A stretch of 64,000 nt of DNA, taken from contig CAILAC010000002.1 of NCBI GenBank assembly GCA_903832055.1, positions 1 through 64,000 of the forward strand, written 5' to 3'. The notes beneath the pieces are model-generated. The model had not been told where the DNA came from, ran no database searches, and saw nothing but the letters and a program-made list of their open reading frames with translations. Shown here in pieces: positions 26,269-38,500 of this stretch. The stretch's first letter is position 1. Every line of letters starts with the position of its first letter. Made by a program: the position numbers and the translations under genes. The stretch is from an uncultured Acidobacteriota bacterium. GTDB taxonomy: Bacteria > Acidobacteriota > Terriglobia > Terriglobales > Acidobacteriaceae.

Positions 26269-28006
26269 TCACTCGCCGCTTGAGCTTCATGCTCGGCGTC
26301 AGTTCCCCGCCCTCAAGAGTCCACTCCTCGGCCACTACCCTGAAACGCTTCATCGTCTCAAAGTTCGCCAGCCCACCGTTTACCTGCCGCACAATGTCGT
26401 CAAAGAGCGCAACCACTCGCGCGTTCGCAACCAGTTCACTTCGCGTCGCAGCACTGATACCCTCCTGGCGCGCCCAATCTTCAAGCGCTGCAAAGTTCGG
26501 CGAGATCAGCACTGACGCAAACTTGTGCCTGTCTCCTACCATCGCGGCCTGCGCTACCAGGAGACTTTGCTTGAGTTTGCCCTCGATCGGCTGCGGCGCA
26601 ATCAGCTTGCCGCCTGAGGTCTTCAGCAACTCCTTTTTGCGATCGGTAATGTACAGGAACCCATCGTCGTCAATCCGCGCAATATCGCCAGTCGAAAACC
26701 ACCCTTCCGCAACCATCGTCGCCGCCGTTTCCACGGGCTTTTTCCAATACCCCAGAAAGACACTCGGACCCCGAACCAGCAACTCTCCATCGGCTGCCAA
26801 CCGGCACTCCACAGTCGGCAGCGGTTTGCCGACCGAACCCATCCGGTGCGCAACTGGCGTATTCAGCGCGATCACTGGCGAAGTCTCCGTCAAACCGTAA
26901 CCCTCCAGCACGGAAATCCCCACCGACGCAAACCAGTTCCCCGTATCCATTCCCAACGGCGCACCACCAGAAATGAACCGCTCAATCCGTCCGCCAAACG
27001 CCTCACGAATCTTTGAATACACCAGTTTGTCCGCCAACTTCCATCGCAATGACGAGGGCTTGCGACCGGCATGTATATCCTCGCGAAACCCCGCACCCAG
27101 CCCAACCGCCCAGGCCAATATCCGCTTCTTTACCGGCGAGGTCGCTGACTTCCCTTCCACACCCTGACGCACCTTTTCGTAGACTCGCGGCACACCCACC
27201 AGCACTGTCGGCTTGACCTCCTTCAGCGCCTGAATCAGCTTTTCAAACTGCGGGCAATAGGCTACCTGCGCGCTGTTGAAGAACATGGCGTAGTCAAGCG
27301 CCCGGGCCGTGATGTGCGAAAGCGGCAGATAGGATATGGATGAATCCCGCGGCCCGAAGCCAAATTCACGCGTCGAAAGACTGGTGTTGACCGCAATACT
27401 GCCGTGCGTCAGCATCACGCCCTTGGGTTCACCGGTCGTCCCCGATGTATAAATCAAGGTCGCCAAATCCTCTGGTCGCGCCGACCTCACCAGGGCTTCA
27501 AACTCTCCGTCCTGCAACTCTTGAAACCCAGGCTTCTCCTTCAGCAGCGCACTGAACATCTCCACGTCGCTCGGATTCTGCACAAAATCCATCATCACAA
27601 CGTGTTCCAGTGCCGTGCCTGCGCGCACCGCCGCCACCTTCTCATACATCACCTGCGTCGAGACCACGATGACCCGCGCACCTGAATCTCGCAACAGTTC
27701 CCCGATCTGCTCCGCAGTCAAAGTCGGATAGATCGGTACGTCCACCGCCCCAATCGCCAGCACGGCAAAGTCGGTAATCTGCCACTCCCAGCGGTTCTCG
27801 CTGAGCAGCGCAATTCGGTCTCCCCGCTGAATGCCCCATTGCAGGAAGGAGTTCGCGAGAGCGCTTACTTTTCGGTAAACCTCCTCCGAAGAGATTCCCT
27901 GCCACTCCCCGGCAGCATTCTGCCACAACATCGCGTCTGTTCTGCCGGAGCCCGCCACTCGCAGGAAAAGTTCGTTCACCGTCTCGATTGCCGAAAAACC
28001 GCTCAT
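26195..28006 (-). CDS. Long-chain acyl-CoA synthetase (AMP-forming)
   Basis: The protein has 603 aa from the ATG at 28006; a TTG at 28030 is an upstream alternative. It activates fatty acids to acyl-CoA via an acyl-adenylate. Visible motifs: the ATP/AMP loop YTSGTTGEPKGVMLTHG, GGAPLG, GYGLTETSPVIALNTP, STGDIARIDDDGFLYITDRK and the hinge and catalytic Lys region KELLKTSGGKLIAP. The DRKKELLKTSGGK signature and length are those of FadD15-like long-chain ligases, peripheral to the membrane. It is divergent from an MFS exporter gene (150 bp in between) and convergent with the small membrane protein gene, overlapping it by 74 bp. Confidence 0.9.
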   Translation of the reverse strand: MSGFSAIETVNELFLRVAGSGRTDAMLWQNAAGEWQGISSEEVYRKVSALANSFLQWGIQRGDRIALLSENRWEWQITDFAVLAIGAVDVPIYPTLTAEQIGELLRDSGARVIVVSTQVMYEKVAAVRAGTALEHVVMMDFVQNPSDVEMFSALLKEKPGFQELQDGEFEALVRSARPEDLATLIYTSGTTGEPKGVMLTHGSIAVNTSLSTREFGFGPRDSSISYLPLSHITARALDYAMFFNSAQVAYCPQFEKLIQALKEVKPTVLVGVPRVYEKVRQGVEGKSATSPVKKRILAWAVGLGAGFREDIHAGRKPSSLRWKLADKLVYSKIREAFGGRIERFISGGAPLGMDTGNWFASVGISVLEGYGLTETSPVIALNTPVAHRMGSVGKPLPTVECRLAADGELLVRGPSVFLGYWKKPVETAATMVAEGWFSTGDIARIDDDGFLYITDRKKELLKTSGGKLIAPQPIEGKLKQSLLVAQAAMVGDRHKFASVLISPNFAALEDWARQEGISAATRSELVANARVVALFDDIVRQVNGGLANFETMKRFRVVAEEWTLEGGELTPSMKLKRRVISQRYAEVIADLYADEATARDESV

Positions 28007-28179
28007 AATCCTCACCGCCAAATCCGTCAATTACCAACGAGCCAGTGTAGCAGCGCTCGTTAAGCTCCGGCGCATATCCGCGCCAACCCCAAAAGACGCT
28101 GCTTGCTTGAAATTCACCCTTTCGGCAGAAACGGGTGAACTCATTCAAAATGGAAAGCAGTTAAGATGAAGCAACCTCC

Positions 28180-29448
28180 ATGAATGAATCGCAAACATCC
28201 CCTGTAAATGACGTGCCGACCGCGCCGACCGCACTTTCGATGCGTGAGGTTCTGCGCATCACGACAATGCGCCGCCTCTGGTACGCGCAAATTGTCTCCA
28301 ACTTCGGCGACTTCCTGGCCCTCTTCGCGGTCATCGGCGTGCTCGCCTTCAAGCTCCACGCCACCGCCCAGCAGGTCACCGGCGTCCAGATCGCCTACCA
28401 GGTTCCGCTCGCAGTGCTCGGCATACTCGCTGGAGTTTTCGTCGATCGCTGGCCGCTGAAACGGACACTGGTATCGAGCGACCTTATCCGTGGTCTGCTC
28501 TGCCTGCTGCTCATCGTTTCCACGCAGATCTGGCATTTCTACCTGATCCTGGCCGCCATCAGCATTGTCTCCAGCTTCTTTGGACCAGCCCAGGGCGTGG
28601 TGATTCGCGAAGCTGTACCGCTGCACGGGTTGCGCAGTTCCAACGCGCTCATGCAGCAGGTCATGTTCATCATGCGCATCGTAGGACCCGCTGCCGCTGG
28701 CATGCTGGTTGCTTCATTCGGAGCCAGAGCCTGTTACTGGCTCGATGCCGCCAGCTTCATCGCATCAGCCTGCTTCATTGGTTCCATCGCGATCAAGCGC
28801 TCCGCAGCAGTGCACCATCACACCGTTGCAGAAGACAAGGGAGCTGTCGCCAAGGTCTGGCACGACATGCAACAAGGGCTTTCGTTCATCTTTCATCATG
28901 CCGCGCTGTTGTTTGTCATCCTGGCTCTCGCTGCCGGAATGTTCATCATGGGTTGCTTTGGGCCATTGATTGCCGTGTACGTGCGCGATTCGCTTCATGC
29001 TGGAAACACCATCTATGGGTGGGCCAGCGCGATGATCGGCGTCGGCATTCTCTGCGGCATCAACCTGCTCAATACATTCGGCACGAAAATCAAGAACACG
29101 GTGCTGGTATACTCCGGCCTCTCGGGCATCGCAGTTGGCCTGGTGCTGCTCACCGCAGTTACACATATCTGGAGCACCCTGATCGGAAACTTCCTCATCG
29201 GATTTTGCGTCGCCGGGATCATCATCCCAGCTCAGACGCTGATGCAGCAGGAGACACCGCCGCACTTGATGGGCCGGGTCGGTAGCACGATGATGTCAGT
29301 CATTTTCTCGGCGCAGATCCTTGGTCTGCTGCTTTCGGGCGCGCTTGCACAGGTGACGAGTGTTCGCCATGTGTTTGCTTTATGTGCCGGAATGCTGGCT
29401 CTTCTGATTCTTGCCGGGAAACTCTTTATGGAGCCAAAGGCCGCCTGA
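28180..29448 (+). CDS. MFS transporter (MFS_3/EntS-like exporter family)
   Basis: The protein has 422 aa with twelve predicted helices. N-terminal RRLWYAQIVSNFGDFLALFAVIGVLAFKL-type start (seen as LWYAQIVSNFGDFLALF), LAGVFVDRWPLKRTLVSSDLIRG as motif A, and a central cytoplasmic loop with HHHT are characteristic of the MFS_3 group that includes the enterobactin exporter EntS and macrolide-efflux-like proteins. No siderophore genes are nearby, so the substrate is unknown. A strong hairpin terminator follows 16 bp after the stop. Confidence 0.82.
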   Translation: MNESQTSPVNDVPTAPTALSMREVLRITTMRRLWYAQIVSNFGDFLALFAVIGVLAFKLHATAQQVTGVQIAYQVPLAVLGILAGVFVDRWPLKRTLVSSDLIRGLLCLLLIVSTQIWHFYLILAAISIVSSFFGPAQGVVIREAVPLHGLRSSNALMQQVMFIMRIVGPAAAGMLVASFGARACYWLDAASFIASACFIGSIAIKRSAAVHHHTVAEDKGAVAKVWHDMQQGLSFIFHHAALLFVILALAAGMFIMGCFGPLIAVYVRDSLHAGNTIYGWASAMIGVGILCGINLLNTFGTKIKNTVLVYSGLSGIAVGLVLLTAVTHIWSTLIGNFLIGFCVAGIIIPAQTLMQQETPPHLMGRVGSTMMSVIFSAQILGLLLSGALAQVTSVRHVFALCAGMLALLILAGKLFMEPKAA

Positions 29449-29463
29449 TCATTCAGATAAATG

Positions 29464-29498
29464 AGGCGCCGCCGAGAGCAGTAGCTTCGGCGGCGCCT
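29464..29498. terminator. Shared hairpin terminator between the MFS exporter and the giant gene
   Basis: A perfect 12-bp GC-rich stem (AGGCGCCGCCGA at 29464-29475 with TCGGCGGCGCCT at 29487-29498) with an 11-nt loop lies between the convergent stop codons at 29448 and 29520. TTGTTGTTG follows on the plus strand. It probably serves both strands; the T-run is better for the plus strand. Confidence 0.75.
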
Positions 29499-29519
29499 TG
29501 TTGTTGACATTGAGACAGT

Positions 29520-32500
29520 CTATTGCGTGGTAAAGGTTGAAACGACGCCCGGAGCATAGAACGGGTTTCCGGCGATGTCGGTCAAGTACCAGTTTGGATT
29601 CGACGTCACAAGGTCGTAGATGGTTGCAGCAGTAAGCGGTGCTGTCGGCGTCACCTGCACAGTCTTGTAATCGGCTGAGATGGTGATTGTCGCAGGCACT
29701 ACGACCGAGGTGTTGTGGTTGCGCAGGTAGATATGACCCGTGTCGATCAGAATCGGGTTCATGGCAGTGCTGAAGGTGAGCGAAACGGCGGGTGTTGCCG
29801 TGTTCACCCCGGTTGCGCCATTCAGCGGGCTTGCCGCTGTCACAGTGGGGTTGGCCCATGCAAAACTCGAACCCGTCGTGAAAGTCCGAGTAACGGGAGT
29901 CATCGGATTGCCGTTGTAGTCCTGTACTCCGGAGATGTTGTAGGTGTAGGTGGTATTCGCCTTCAGCGACCAGGGCAATATCACTGCCACCTCGGTGTTG
30001 CCATTGTTCAGGGATACCCCAATTGGTATGGGACTTCCACCGTTGGGGGTGAGCGTGATATTTCCCAGCGAGTTGAGAGCGATTGGCTCGCTGAAGAGAA
30101 GTCCGAGACTGGTGCTGTTCCAGGGACCATTGTTGGTATTGATCGGCACATTGGTCATGGCGTTCGGCGGGTTGGACTGGATCAGGACGGGACCGGTAAC
30201 GCTTGGGCCGCTGCCGGTGTAGAAGACTGCTGTGGAGTTGTATTGCCCATTGCCGGTGAGATCGATGGCACCACCGCAGGTGTAGTAGAACTGCGCGTTG
30301 GCCGCGAGACTGGCGGTCGGTGTCAGGGTTGCAGTGAGCAAGTCAGGCGAAACGGAGTAGGTGACTGGAACGTGAGTTCCACCGGCATAACTGTAGATGT
30401 AGGTGTTACCCGCCGTGATGCTGCTGGGGTCCATGGGCTGTGAGTAACGGCAGTTGAAGATTGCATTGGTCGCAACTCCAGTCTGCCCGTAGGCGAAGTC
30501 GAGAGTCACCGTCGGCGTGGCGTAGTCAGGCATCGCCGCGGTTGTGAATTGCGTGGTACTGGAGTTGAAGAGGTTGCCCGCATAATCCAGCAGCCCATTG
30601 AGACTGACCTGGATATTGGACGATGGCGGCAACCCGTTTTCTGGTGTGAAGTTGGCGCCGATGGCATCATTGCCACTGTAGACGAAGGACCAGCTACCAT
30701 GAACAGCGCTGCCGCCGTTGCTGACCTGTGCGGTGGTCGGATTGACCGAGGTGCGATCGACCGGCTTGGAAAAGACGAGTCGAATGTATGCATTGGTGCC
30801 TACATTGACCGAGGCATCCGGCGGCCCGACGGTGACGGTTCCGGAAGTTACGTCAGGGCCAGAGTTCGTGGTGAAGTAGGTGGTCCAGCAAGAGCTTTGA
30901 GCCGCAACGCCGTTGGTGCCTTTGACGGATGAGTTTGCGCAGACGTAGTAAGTTGTGGCCGGGGCAAAGGGTGCCGTCGGTGTAAGTCGAACCAGCTTTG
31001 GTGATGGCTGCGTGATGGTGACGGGCAAATTTCCATTGAAATACACATTGCCGGCCAGAGTAGTGCCATCGATGGGAAGACTGAACAAAAGATCAACGAC
31101 GGCATTGGTGGGTACGTTGCCTGATCCGTAACTCGGACTGACCGCTACGATTACGGGCGCATCGGTTGAAGGATGGGCCGTGGGCTGAATGTAGAACGTA
31201 CCACTGTTGCCGGTAAATACGTCGCTGTAGATGTCTCGCACGTTGGAGAAGAACCATTGAACGACGGCCCCGCTTGGGAAAGGCACACTGGGCGTGTACT
31301 GCACCTCAAAATCACTGGCCAGCGAATGAATGGTTCCGGCGTAGACCTGCCCGTTGACGGTGACGATGAGGTTGCCCGCCAGTGTGGTGGGATCAACTGG
31401 CCGATTGAGGAAGAGAGTTAGCAGCGTATCGGTGGCAACCCCGGTCGCATTGAATGTTGGGCTGACATTGTTGACGGTGCCATTGCCGGTGGCGGGATTG
31501 TAACCAGTGGTGAAAGTGCTGGTGAAGAGGTTGGTGAGTGAGTTGCCCGATGGATCGGTGATGCCGCCGGCAGGCAAGCTGATGGTGAAGTTTGTTCCGA
31601 CAGGGAGCGTACCGGCGTTGAACGTCATCGTTCGGTCGTCGGCTGACATGGTGATACTGCCGCGATCGAACAGACTTTGACCTGCAAAAAGCAGAGCATT
31701 GTTGCCGTTGCTGTAGACACTGTAGGGATTGATGGACTTGTTGAATGTGACGGAAACCGACATGTCCGGGCGAACACCTGTCGCTCCGTTCGCCGGATTG
31801 ACCGAAAGAACCTGCAAGGCCGAGGTGTCTGGCGAGCCGGTGACAACCGTGAAGTAGACAATTTGCTGGTTGTAGCAGCCGCCATTGAGGAATACATCAC
31901 CGAGTACGTCGGTCGGGCCGCCGCACTCTCCCATGTAAATGGTCGCTCCAGCCGGATAGGGACTGGTGGGCGTGAATGTTACCTGGTTGCCACTGACGGT
32001 ATAGGTTCCGGCAAGGCCGTAGTTACTGTTCCACGAATTCATGACCAACAGAGTGTTGCTATTGACAGAAGTCGGATTCAGTATCTGGCTAAAGGTGAGA
32101 ATGATGGGCTGCGTTGCCGAAACACCAGTAGCGCCGAGTGGGATATTGGTGCTGACGAGAGTCAATCCTCCACCGGATGTAGTGCTGCCTGTGGTGAAGG
32201 TACTATTCAGCGGTACGACAGGGTTGCCGACTGCATCCCAGAACCCGCCAACCTTGACGGAATAGGTGATATTCGGCAACAGGGGGCTGGCCGGCGTGAA
32301 GAGAAGCGTCTGGTTATTCGGTTGAGTCACTGTTCCAGCGACGGCGTGATTGAGATTATCCAGCAGCCGAATCGAGGTTTGATTCCAACTGAGGGGATCG
32401 ATTTGCTCGCTGATATTTGCGGTGATGATTGAGTTGAGCGGAATGCCTGTTGCTCCGCTGCCGGGCGTGATGGCGACTGTGGGTCCGGCAACATCTGTGC

Positions 32501-35500
32501 CGCTTGAAGTGTAGAAGTAGATGTCCAGTTGATTGCCATTGTTACCGTTCTGGTCCTGGAATCCACAGCAAGCCTGGAAGTGGTAGCGGGTGTTTGGCAG
32601 CAGCGGACTCACCGGCACCAAGGTTACCTGCATACCATTGGACGAAAGCGACAGGGTGAGGGGGACGAACTGTCCCGTATCGGCAAGGAACATCCGGAAG
32701 GTGCTGTTGGAAACCGTGATCGGGTTCAACGGCTTGTTGAAGACGATTTTGGGTGCGACGTTGGTGCCGACCGTGGAGTTGTTGGCGGGTGCATAGGTAA
32801 CCGCAGTGGGCGCTCCCAGATCGAAGGTTGACCCGGTGGTGAAGCTGTTTGTCACGGTCGCGACAAGGTTGCCTGCTGGATCTTTGACGCCGGCGATGGT
32901 GAGCAGATAGGTAGTGTTTGGAGCCAGCGGAGCGTTGGGAAGGACCTGGAGTACGGAGTTGCCCGCGATGAGAGAGGGCGTGGCCGCGACCGGTGTTCCG
33001 CCGGTTGAGAGCACAACGCCGCCAAGAGTGTTGGGGTCAAGATGTGCGGTGAATTGCGCTTGAATCAGGACGTTTGTTCCAACGCCTGTGGCGCCATTGA
33101 GGGGGTTGAACTGAACCACACCAGGCGCTACTGACGCACCGGTGAAATCGGCATAGAAGTAGAGGACCACCCCTTGAACTCCGTTGCCAGCAAGGTCAGT
33201 GCCTCCAGTTACATAGAGGTAGTACTGGCGGCCAGCGGCTAATGGAGCCGTAGGCACGAGGTAGGCGACGGACTGGTCGGCGCTCCAGGAGAGCGTAGCG
33301 GCGACATTTGTGCCCAGGAGCGTGTCATAGATGCGAATGTTGCCGGTGTTGAAGGTGGTGACATCCATCGATTCGCTGAACTGAATGGTGATGGCTGAGT
33401 TGGTGGGTATGCTCTCGTTGCTTGTGACGCTGGTCCATACCACCGTTGGCTGGTTAAAGTCCGGTCCAGGCCCAGTAAGGAAGTTGGAAGTGAAGTTGAC
33501 TGCGTGGCCCTGCTGGTCAAGAACATTGGTGAGTTTGATGACCAGATTTGCGCTGCTCGGAAGCGGAGCATTGGGCACAAACTGCACCCTGGTGTCATTG
33601 GAACTGAACCAGTAGCTGCCCGCCAGAGGCGTGCCGCCGTGGGTCACCTGGAAACTCGAACTGTTGATGCTGACCGGATCAATCGCCTTGCTGAAGACAA
33701 CTCCAGGCTGGACGTTGACGCCAACATTGCCTGCGCCATTAAATGGTACCGCGCTGAGGACATTGGGAAGCGATGTATCAGTTGTTGTACCAGTGTAGTT
33801 ATACCAACTGGTCGCCGTGGCTGGGACGCTGGTGGAGCTGTGCAGTCCCGCTGTGAGATAGGTGTAAATGTAGGTGCTGGCGGAGAGGTTACTTGCGGGA
33901 ACAATGCGCACCACGTTTGGCTGGGGCATGGAATAAGTTCCAGCTACATGCAGGCCGGTGCTTGAGTCATAGAGATAGATGTTTGAGCTATTGACAGTTG
34001 CCGGATCCAGGGGAGTGTTGAACTGGATGTCAAATTCAGTATTGATTGGAATGGTGGACGTATAAGCCGCAGGAGAAACGACTTGAACAGCGGGCACCAG
34101 GGTGCTGGTATCCCCGGCGACATAGAAGTAGCCTGAAGCGGAGTTGATCTGTGTGCCGTAGGTGACGTCGGTGAGGCCGCCATTGGTCCACCACTGGATC
34201 AAAGCGCCGGGCGTGAAGGGAGTGGAGGGTGTGAAGACGAGCGTGTAGCCGTTGTCAAGCACCTGGACATTGCCGGTGAGCGCCGCGTTATTCTGAGCCA
34301 CCTGGATACCGTTACTGGCGCCGGCCGGGTTGATGGGAAGGTTGCTGAAGAGCACCAGCGGAGCATTGGCATCGATGCCACTGCTGGCGTTGCCGGGGCG
34401 CGAGGAAATGATGGTGCCGTTGAAGTTTGAGTCATAGTAGGTGGTGGTGAACTGACTGCTGTAGTTAGCCAGCGGATTGCCTGACCAATCCTGAATGCCG
34501 CTGTTGAGATATGCAGTCATTACCGAGCTTGAAGGCAGCGGGTAGCAGTTGAACTGGATCGAGGAGTTATCCTGCGAACGGCTGTAGCTGGTGCATGTAG
34601 GGCTCTGCGAGTCTCCAGTAAAGAGTGCGAAGTCGATGCCCGCGCCGCTGTTGACGGTTCCCGGATTGAGAGAACGGTTGAAGGTGGCGGTAACCGGTGC
34701 GCGGAGACCCACATTGGTGGCTCCAAAGGCCGGCGAAAACGCAACAACCTGGAATGAAGTTGCAGGTGGTGTGACGACGCTCCCGGTCGTGAACTGGAGC
34801 CACTGAAGTCCATAGCAGCCAGGGTAGGTATCTCCTGCTGTGTCATATGGCCCGTTGCAGTTGCCTACGTAGATGCTTGTGTTGATTGGGAAGGGGCTAT
34901 CAGGCGTGAAGATAACCTGGCTACCAGTGACCTGATAGGTGCCTGCGAGTATCTGATTGCTGTTCCAACCAATCATGACCGGCAGTGTGCTGGAGCTAAC
35001 CGTTGCTGGGTCAAGTGGATGGTTGAAGTTGAGCGTGATGGTCGAGTTGGTGGACACGCCGGTTGAGGCGCTGGTCGGGGTCGAGCTGACGAGGGACAAT
35101 CCGCCGGTAAAGCTTGCGCCGCAGGTCTGGATGCTGGCCTGCAAACGGAAGGCTTCATAGGAGTTATCGGTCGTTCCCCATTGCAGCGAGAGTGTGTTGA
35201 GGCCTGCATTGAGGTCACCTACCGGTAGCGGGATCATCAGCGGATAGAGGCTGCCCGAGGAGCCGATTTGTGCGGTAATGGCGTTGCCGTTGAGCAGCAG
35301 GGTTCCGTAGTCATCAATCCCCACTCCGCCGACGAGACACAGGTTCGTCAAGCTATACCCGGTCAGGTTGAAGGTGGTGGAGTATGTGCCGAGGGTGTTC
35401 CCAGTTGTGCTGTTTGGATTGATCGCAACCCAGTCGGAACCGGGACCGTTTGCCAACCAGTAGTTGTACCAGCCCGTGTCTCCCGGCCCGACGACCTGCA

Positions 35501-38500
35501 GAGGCTGAGCGGTACTGCTCCCGTTGGGTACGACGACCCAGTGCCCGTCATTGGTATTGTTGGCGGTAATCAGGTTGCCGGAAGCATCGAGGCCTGTCGA
35601 CAGGATCACAGGTGCGACAGTGGTGGAAGTGGTGAAGGTGCTGGTTGAGGTGGAGCCAATATTCCCGACGAGATCCTTATAACCACTCACCTGAATCGTG
35701 AACTGAGTATTGCCTTTGAGCAGTGCGTTGGGTACGAAGGTCAGGGTCATCTGATCCGCGCCCACGGTTGTGGTACCCGCCAAAGCTGCGCCTCCGCCGG
35801 TTGGCGTCACACGGATGACGTTGAAGATGGCGGGATCCATCGGTTCGTTGAAGTGCACAACGACCTGTGCGTTAATCGGAACAGACGTGCTTGCGTTGGC
35901 CGGGAAGACGGACTTGACCTGGATAGGCACAAGGTCGGTTCCCGCGCCTGTTGTGAAGTATCCATCCACTCCGTAGAGATAGTTTCCGTCGATGTCGTAG
36001 CTGGTACCCGAGCTCATATGAACGCGGTAGTAGGCATTCGGCAAAAGCGGTGCGCTTGGGGCAAACGTGGCGCTCTTCGCGTCGGAGGCAAGACTGACTG
36101 TTCCAAGGATGTACTTGCCTGAATCGGCGTTGTACATCAGCAGTGAACTGGTGTTGATGTTGAGTGGGTTGACGGGCTTTGTGAAGAGTATCTTCGGCAC
36201 AAAGTTGGTGCCCACATTCGTTTGGTAGTTCACGAAATCGATGGAGGCGTAGTTGCTGGCGGTATCGGTGCCGCTACCGGTAGTGAAGCTGAAGGCCCCG
36301 GTTGTGACGACATTGCCAGCTGTATCCGCGAGAGGCGAAGCGTAGCTCACCGTGTAGGTCGTCGATGGCGATAACGGGGCTGTGGGAGTGAAGGTGAGGA
36401 TGTTTCCAGGTCCCCAGCAGCAGGTTGCCTGACTGTTCCAGGCAAAGGTTCCAGCAACGGGCGTGGCACCATGCTTGACGGTCACTCCGCTGACCGTTGA
36501 TTGATCCATATCCGCGCTGAACTGCAATTGAACCGCGACATTGGTACCGACGCCTGTGCTACCGGCGCGCGGGTTGGTCAGGACAACAGCAGGTGGCGTT
36601 GTGTTGGCCGAGAACGTGGTGTAGAGATAGACCGTGTATTGGCCGAAAGCATTGCCGGCCGCGTCTTTGATACCACCGTTCATCTGGAAGTAATACTGTG
36701 AGTTCACCGCCAGCAGAGAGCTCGGCACAAAGGTCAACACGCGACCCGTTGCATCAAGGTTCACAGCGCCGGGTACCAAAACCCATCCACTGGGGTTGGT
36801 GGTTAGATACATTTTCACCGTCGCCGTCGTCAACGTGGTCCTATCCATGGGCTGGCTGAAAACGGCGATGATGTTGCTGTTGATCGGCATCCCGCCCGCA
36901 TTCGCGCCAGGGCTGAAGGTGATGACCGTAGGCGGAGTAATGGCCGGGGCCTGCACGGTAAAGCCGCCCGGAATATGCTCGACCTCGGCACCCGTGGTGA
37001 CGACCACATCCTGCGGCCCTACGGCAGCGCCCGGTGCAACCGCGATGGTAGCGGTCAGTGTGGTGGGATTGGCCACCACGACTGGACCTGCAACTCCCGC
37101 TGCCGCTCCTCCCACGCTCACTTCAGGGCCGAAGCTCGCCTTGGTTGTTGCTCCCCAATTGGTGTACTGGCCGGTAAGGGTCACGTTGACGGTGGCCCCG
37201 GGAGCCCCAATATTTGGGTTGATTTGCGTGATGATCGGGGTTCCCGGCGTGACACTGAAACCACTGTTGAGCGTCACGGTTTCGCTGTTGGTGGTAACCG
37301 TAATGTCGCGGCTGCCAACCGTTGCATTGGCCGCGACCGTCACATTGGCCGTCAGCTGGGTGAGGCTGCTGACGGTGACCACATTCACCGTGATCCCAGA
37401 GCCAAAGCTGACCGTTGAAATCCCCTGCTGGAAGTTGGTGAACTGGCCTGTGACCACGACATTGGCCGTTGATCCTGCCTGCGCGGAAACGGGGAGAGCA
37501 GTCAACAAGGCTGGTACGCCAGTGAGCACGGTAAAGCCGCCTGTAATGCTGGCTGTCTCAGCATTGGTGGTTACCGTTACGGTGCGCGAACCGAGGGTTG
37601 CGGTGGGGCTGATGGTGATGTTGGCAACCGCAGATGTCGAACTGCTGACCGTGGTTGAATTGACCGTGATACCCGCGCCAAAGCTGGCATGGCTGGCGCC
37701 GTTGACAAAATTGGTGAACAGCCCGGTGAGGGTGACATTGACGTTGCTTGTCCCCTGCGTGCCGGTGGGTGGGTTGACGACGGAGAGATGCGGACTACCA
37801 CCATTGACGGTGAAACCGCCGAGAATCGTTGCGACTTCGCCGCCGGTTGTCAAAGAGACGTCATAGGCAGCGAGAGGCGTTGAACTGGGGATGGTGATGT
37901 TGACTTTTGCATGCAGAGCATCGACGACAGTAATGCCGGTGACCGAGATGCCGCCGCCAAAAGCTGCTGAAGTGACACCGGATGCGAAGTTAGTCTGGCT
38001 GCCGGTGACCTGGATGACATAGGAATTGTTTTGGCCGCCGGAGGACGGGCTGAGGCTGAGGATGGCTGCCGGGCCGCGCGTGACCTGGAAGCCATTGGTG
38101 AGGGCAACGACCTCTGCCCCGGTGGTCACGGAGACGTTGCGGTATCCAAGCGCGGTAGTGGGCTGAACCGTAATGTTGGCAACGATCTGGGTGGCGCTGT
38201 TTACCGTGACTGAATTGACCGCAATACCGGTGCCGAAGCTGGCGGTGCTCGTGCCGTTAACGAAGTGAGTGAATGCGCCGGTGATGGTGACGTTTTCGCT
38301 CTGGCCCTGGGTTCCAGTGTTGGAAACGGCAGCGAGCAACTCAGGCTGGGTTTGAGTAATCGTGAAGGCGTTGACCTTGGTTGCTACTTCGCCAAGAGTG
38401 GTCGTGGTTACGTTGACCTGGCCTGCTGGTGCATTGATATTCACAGTAATATTCGCCGTAATCGAGGTTGGCGAATTGACGGTGAAGCTGTTGACAAGCA

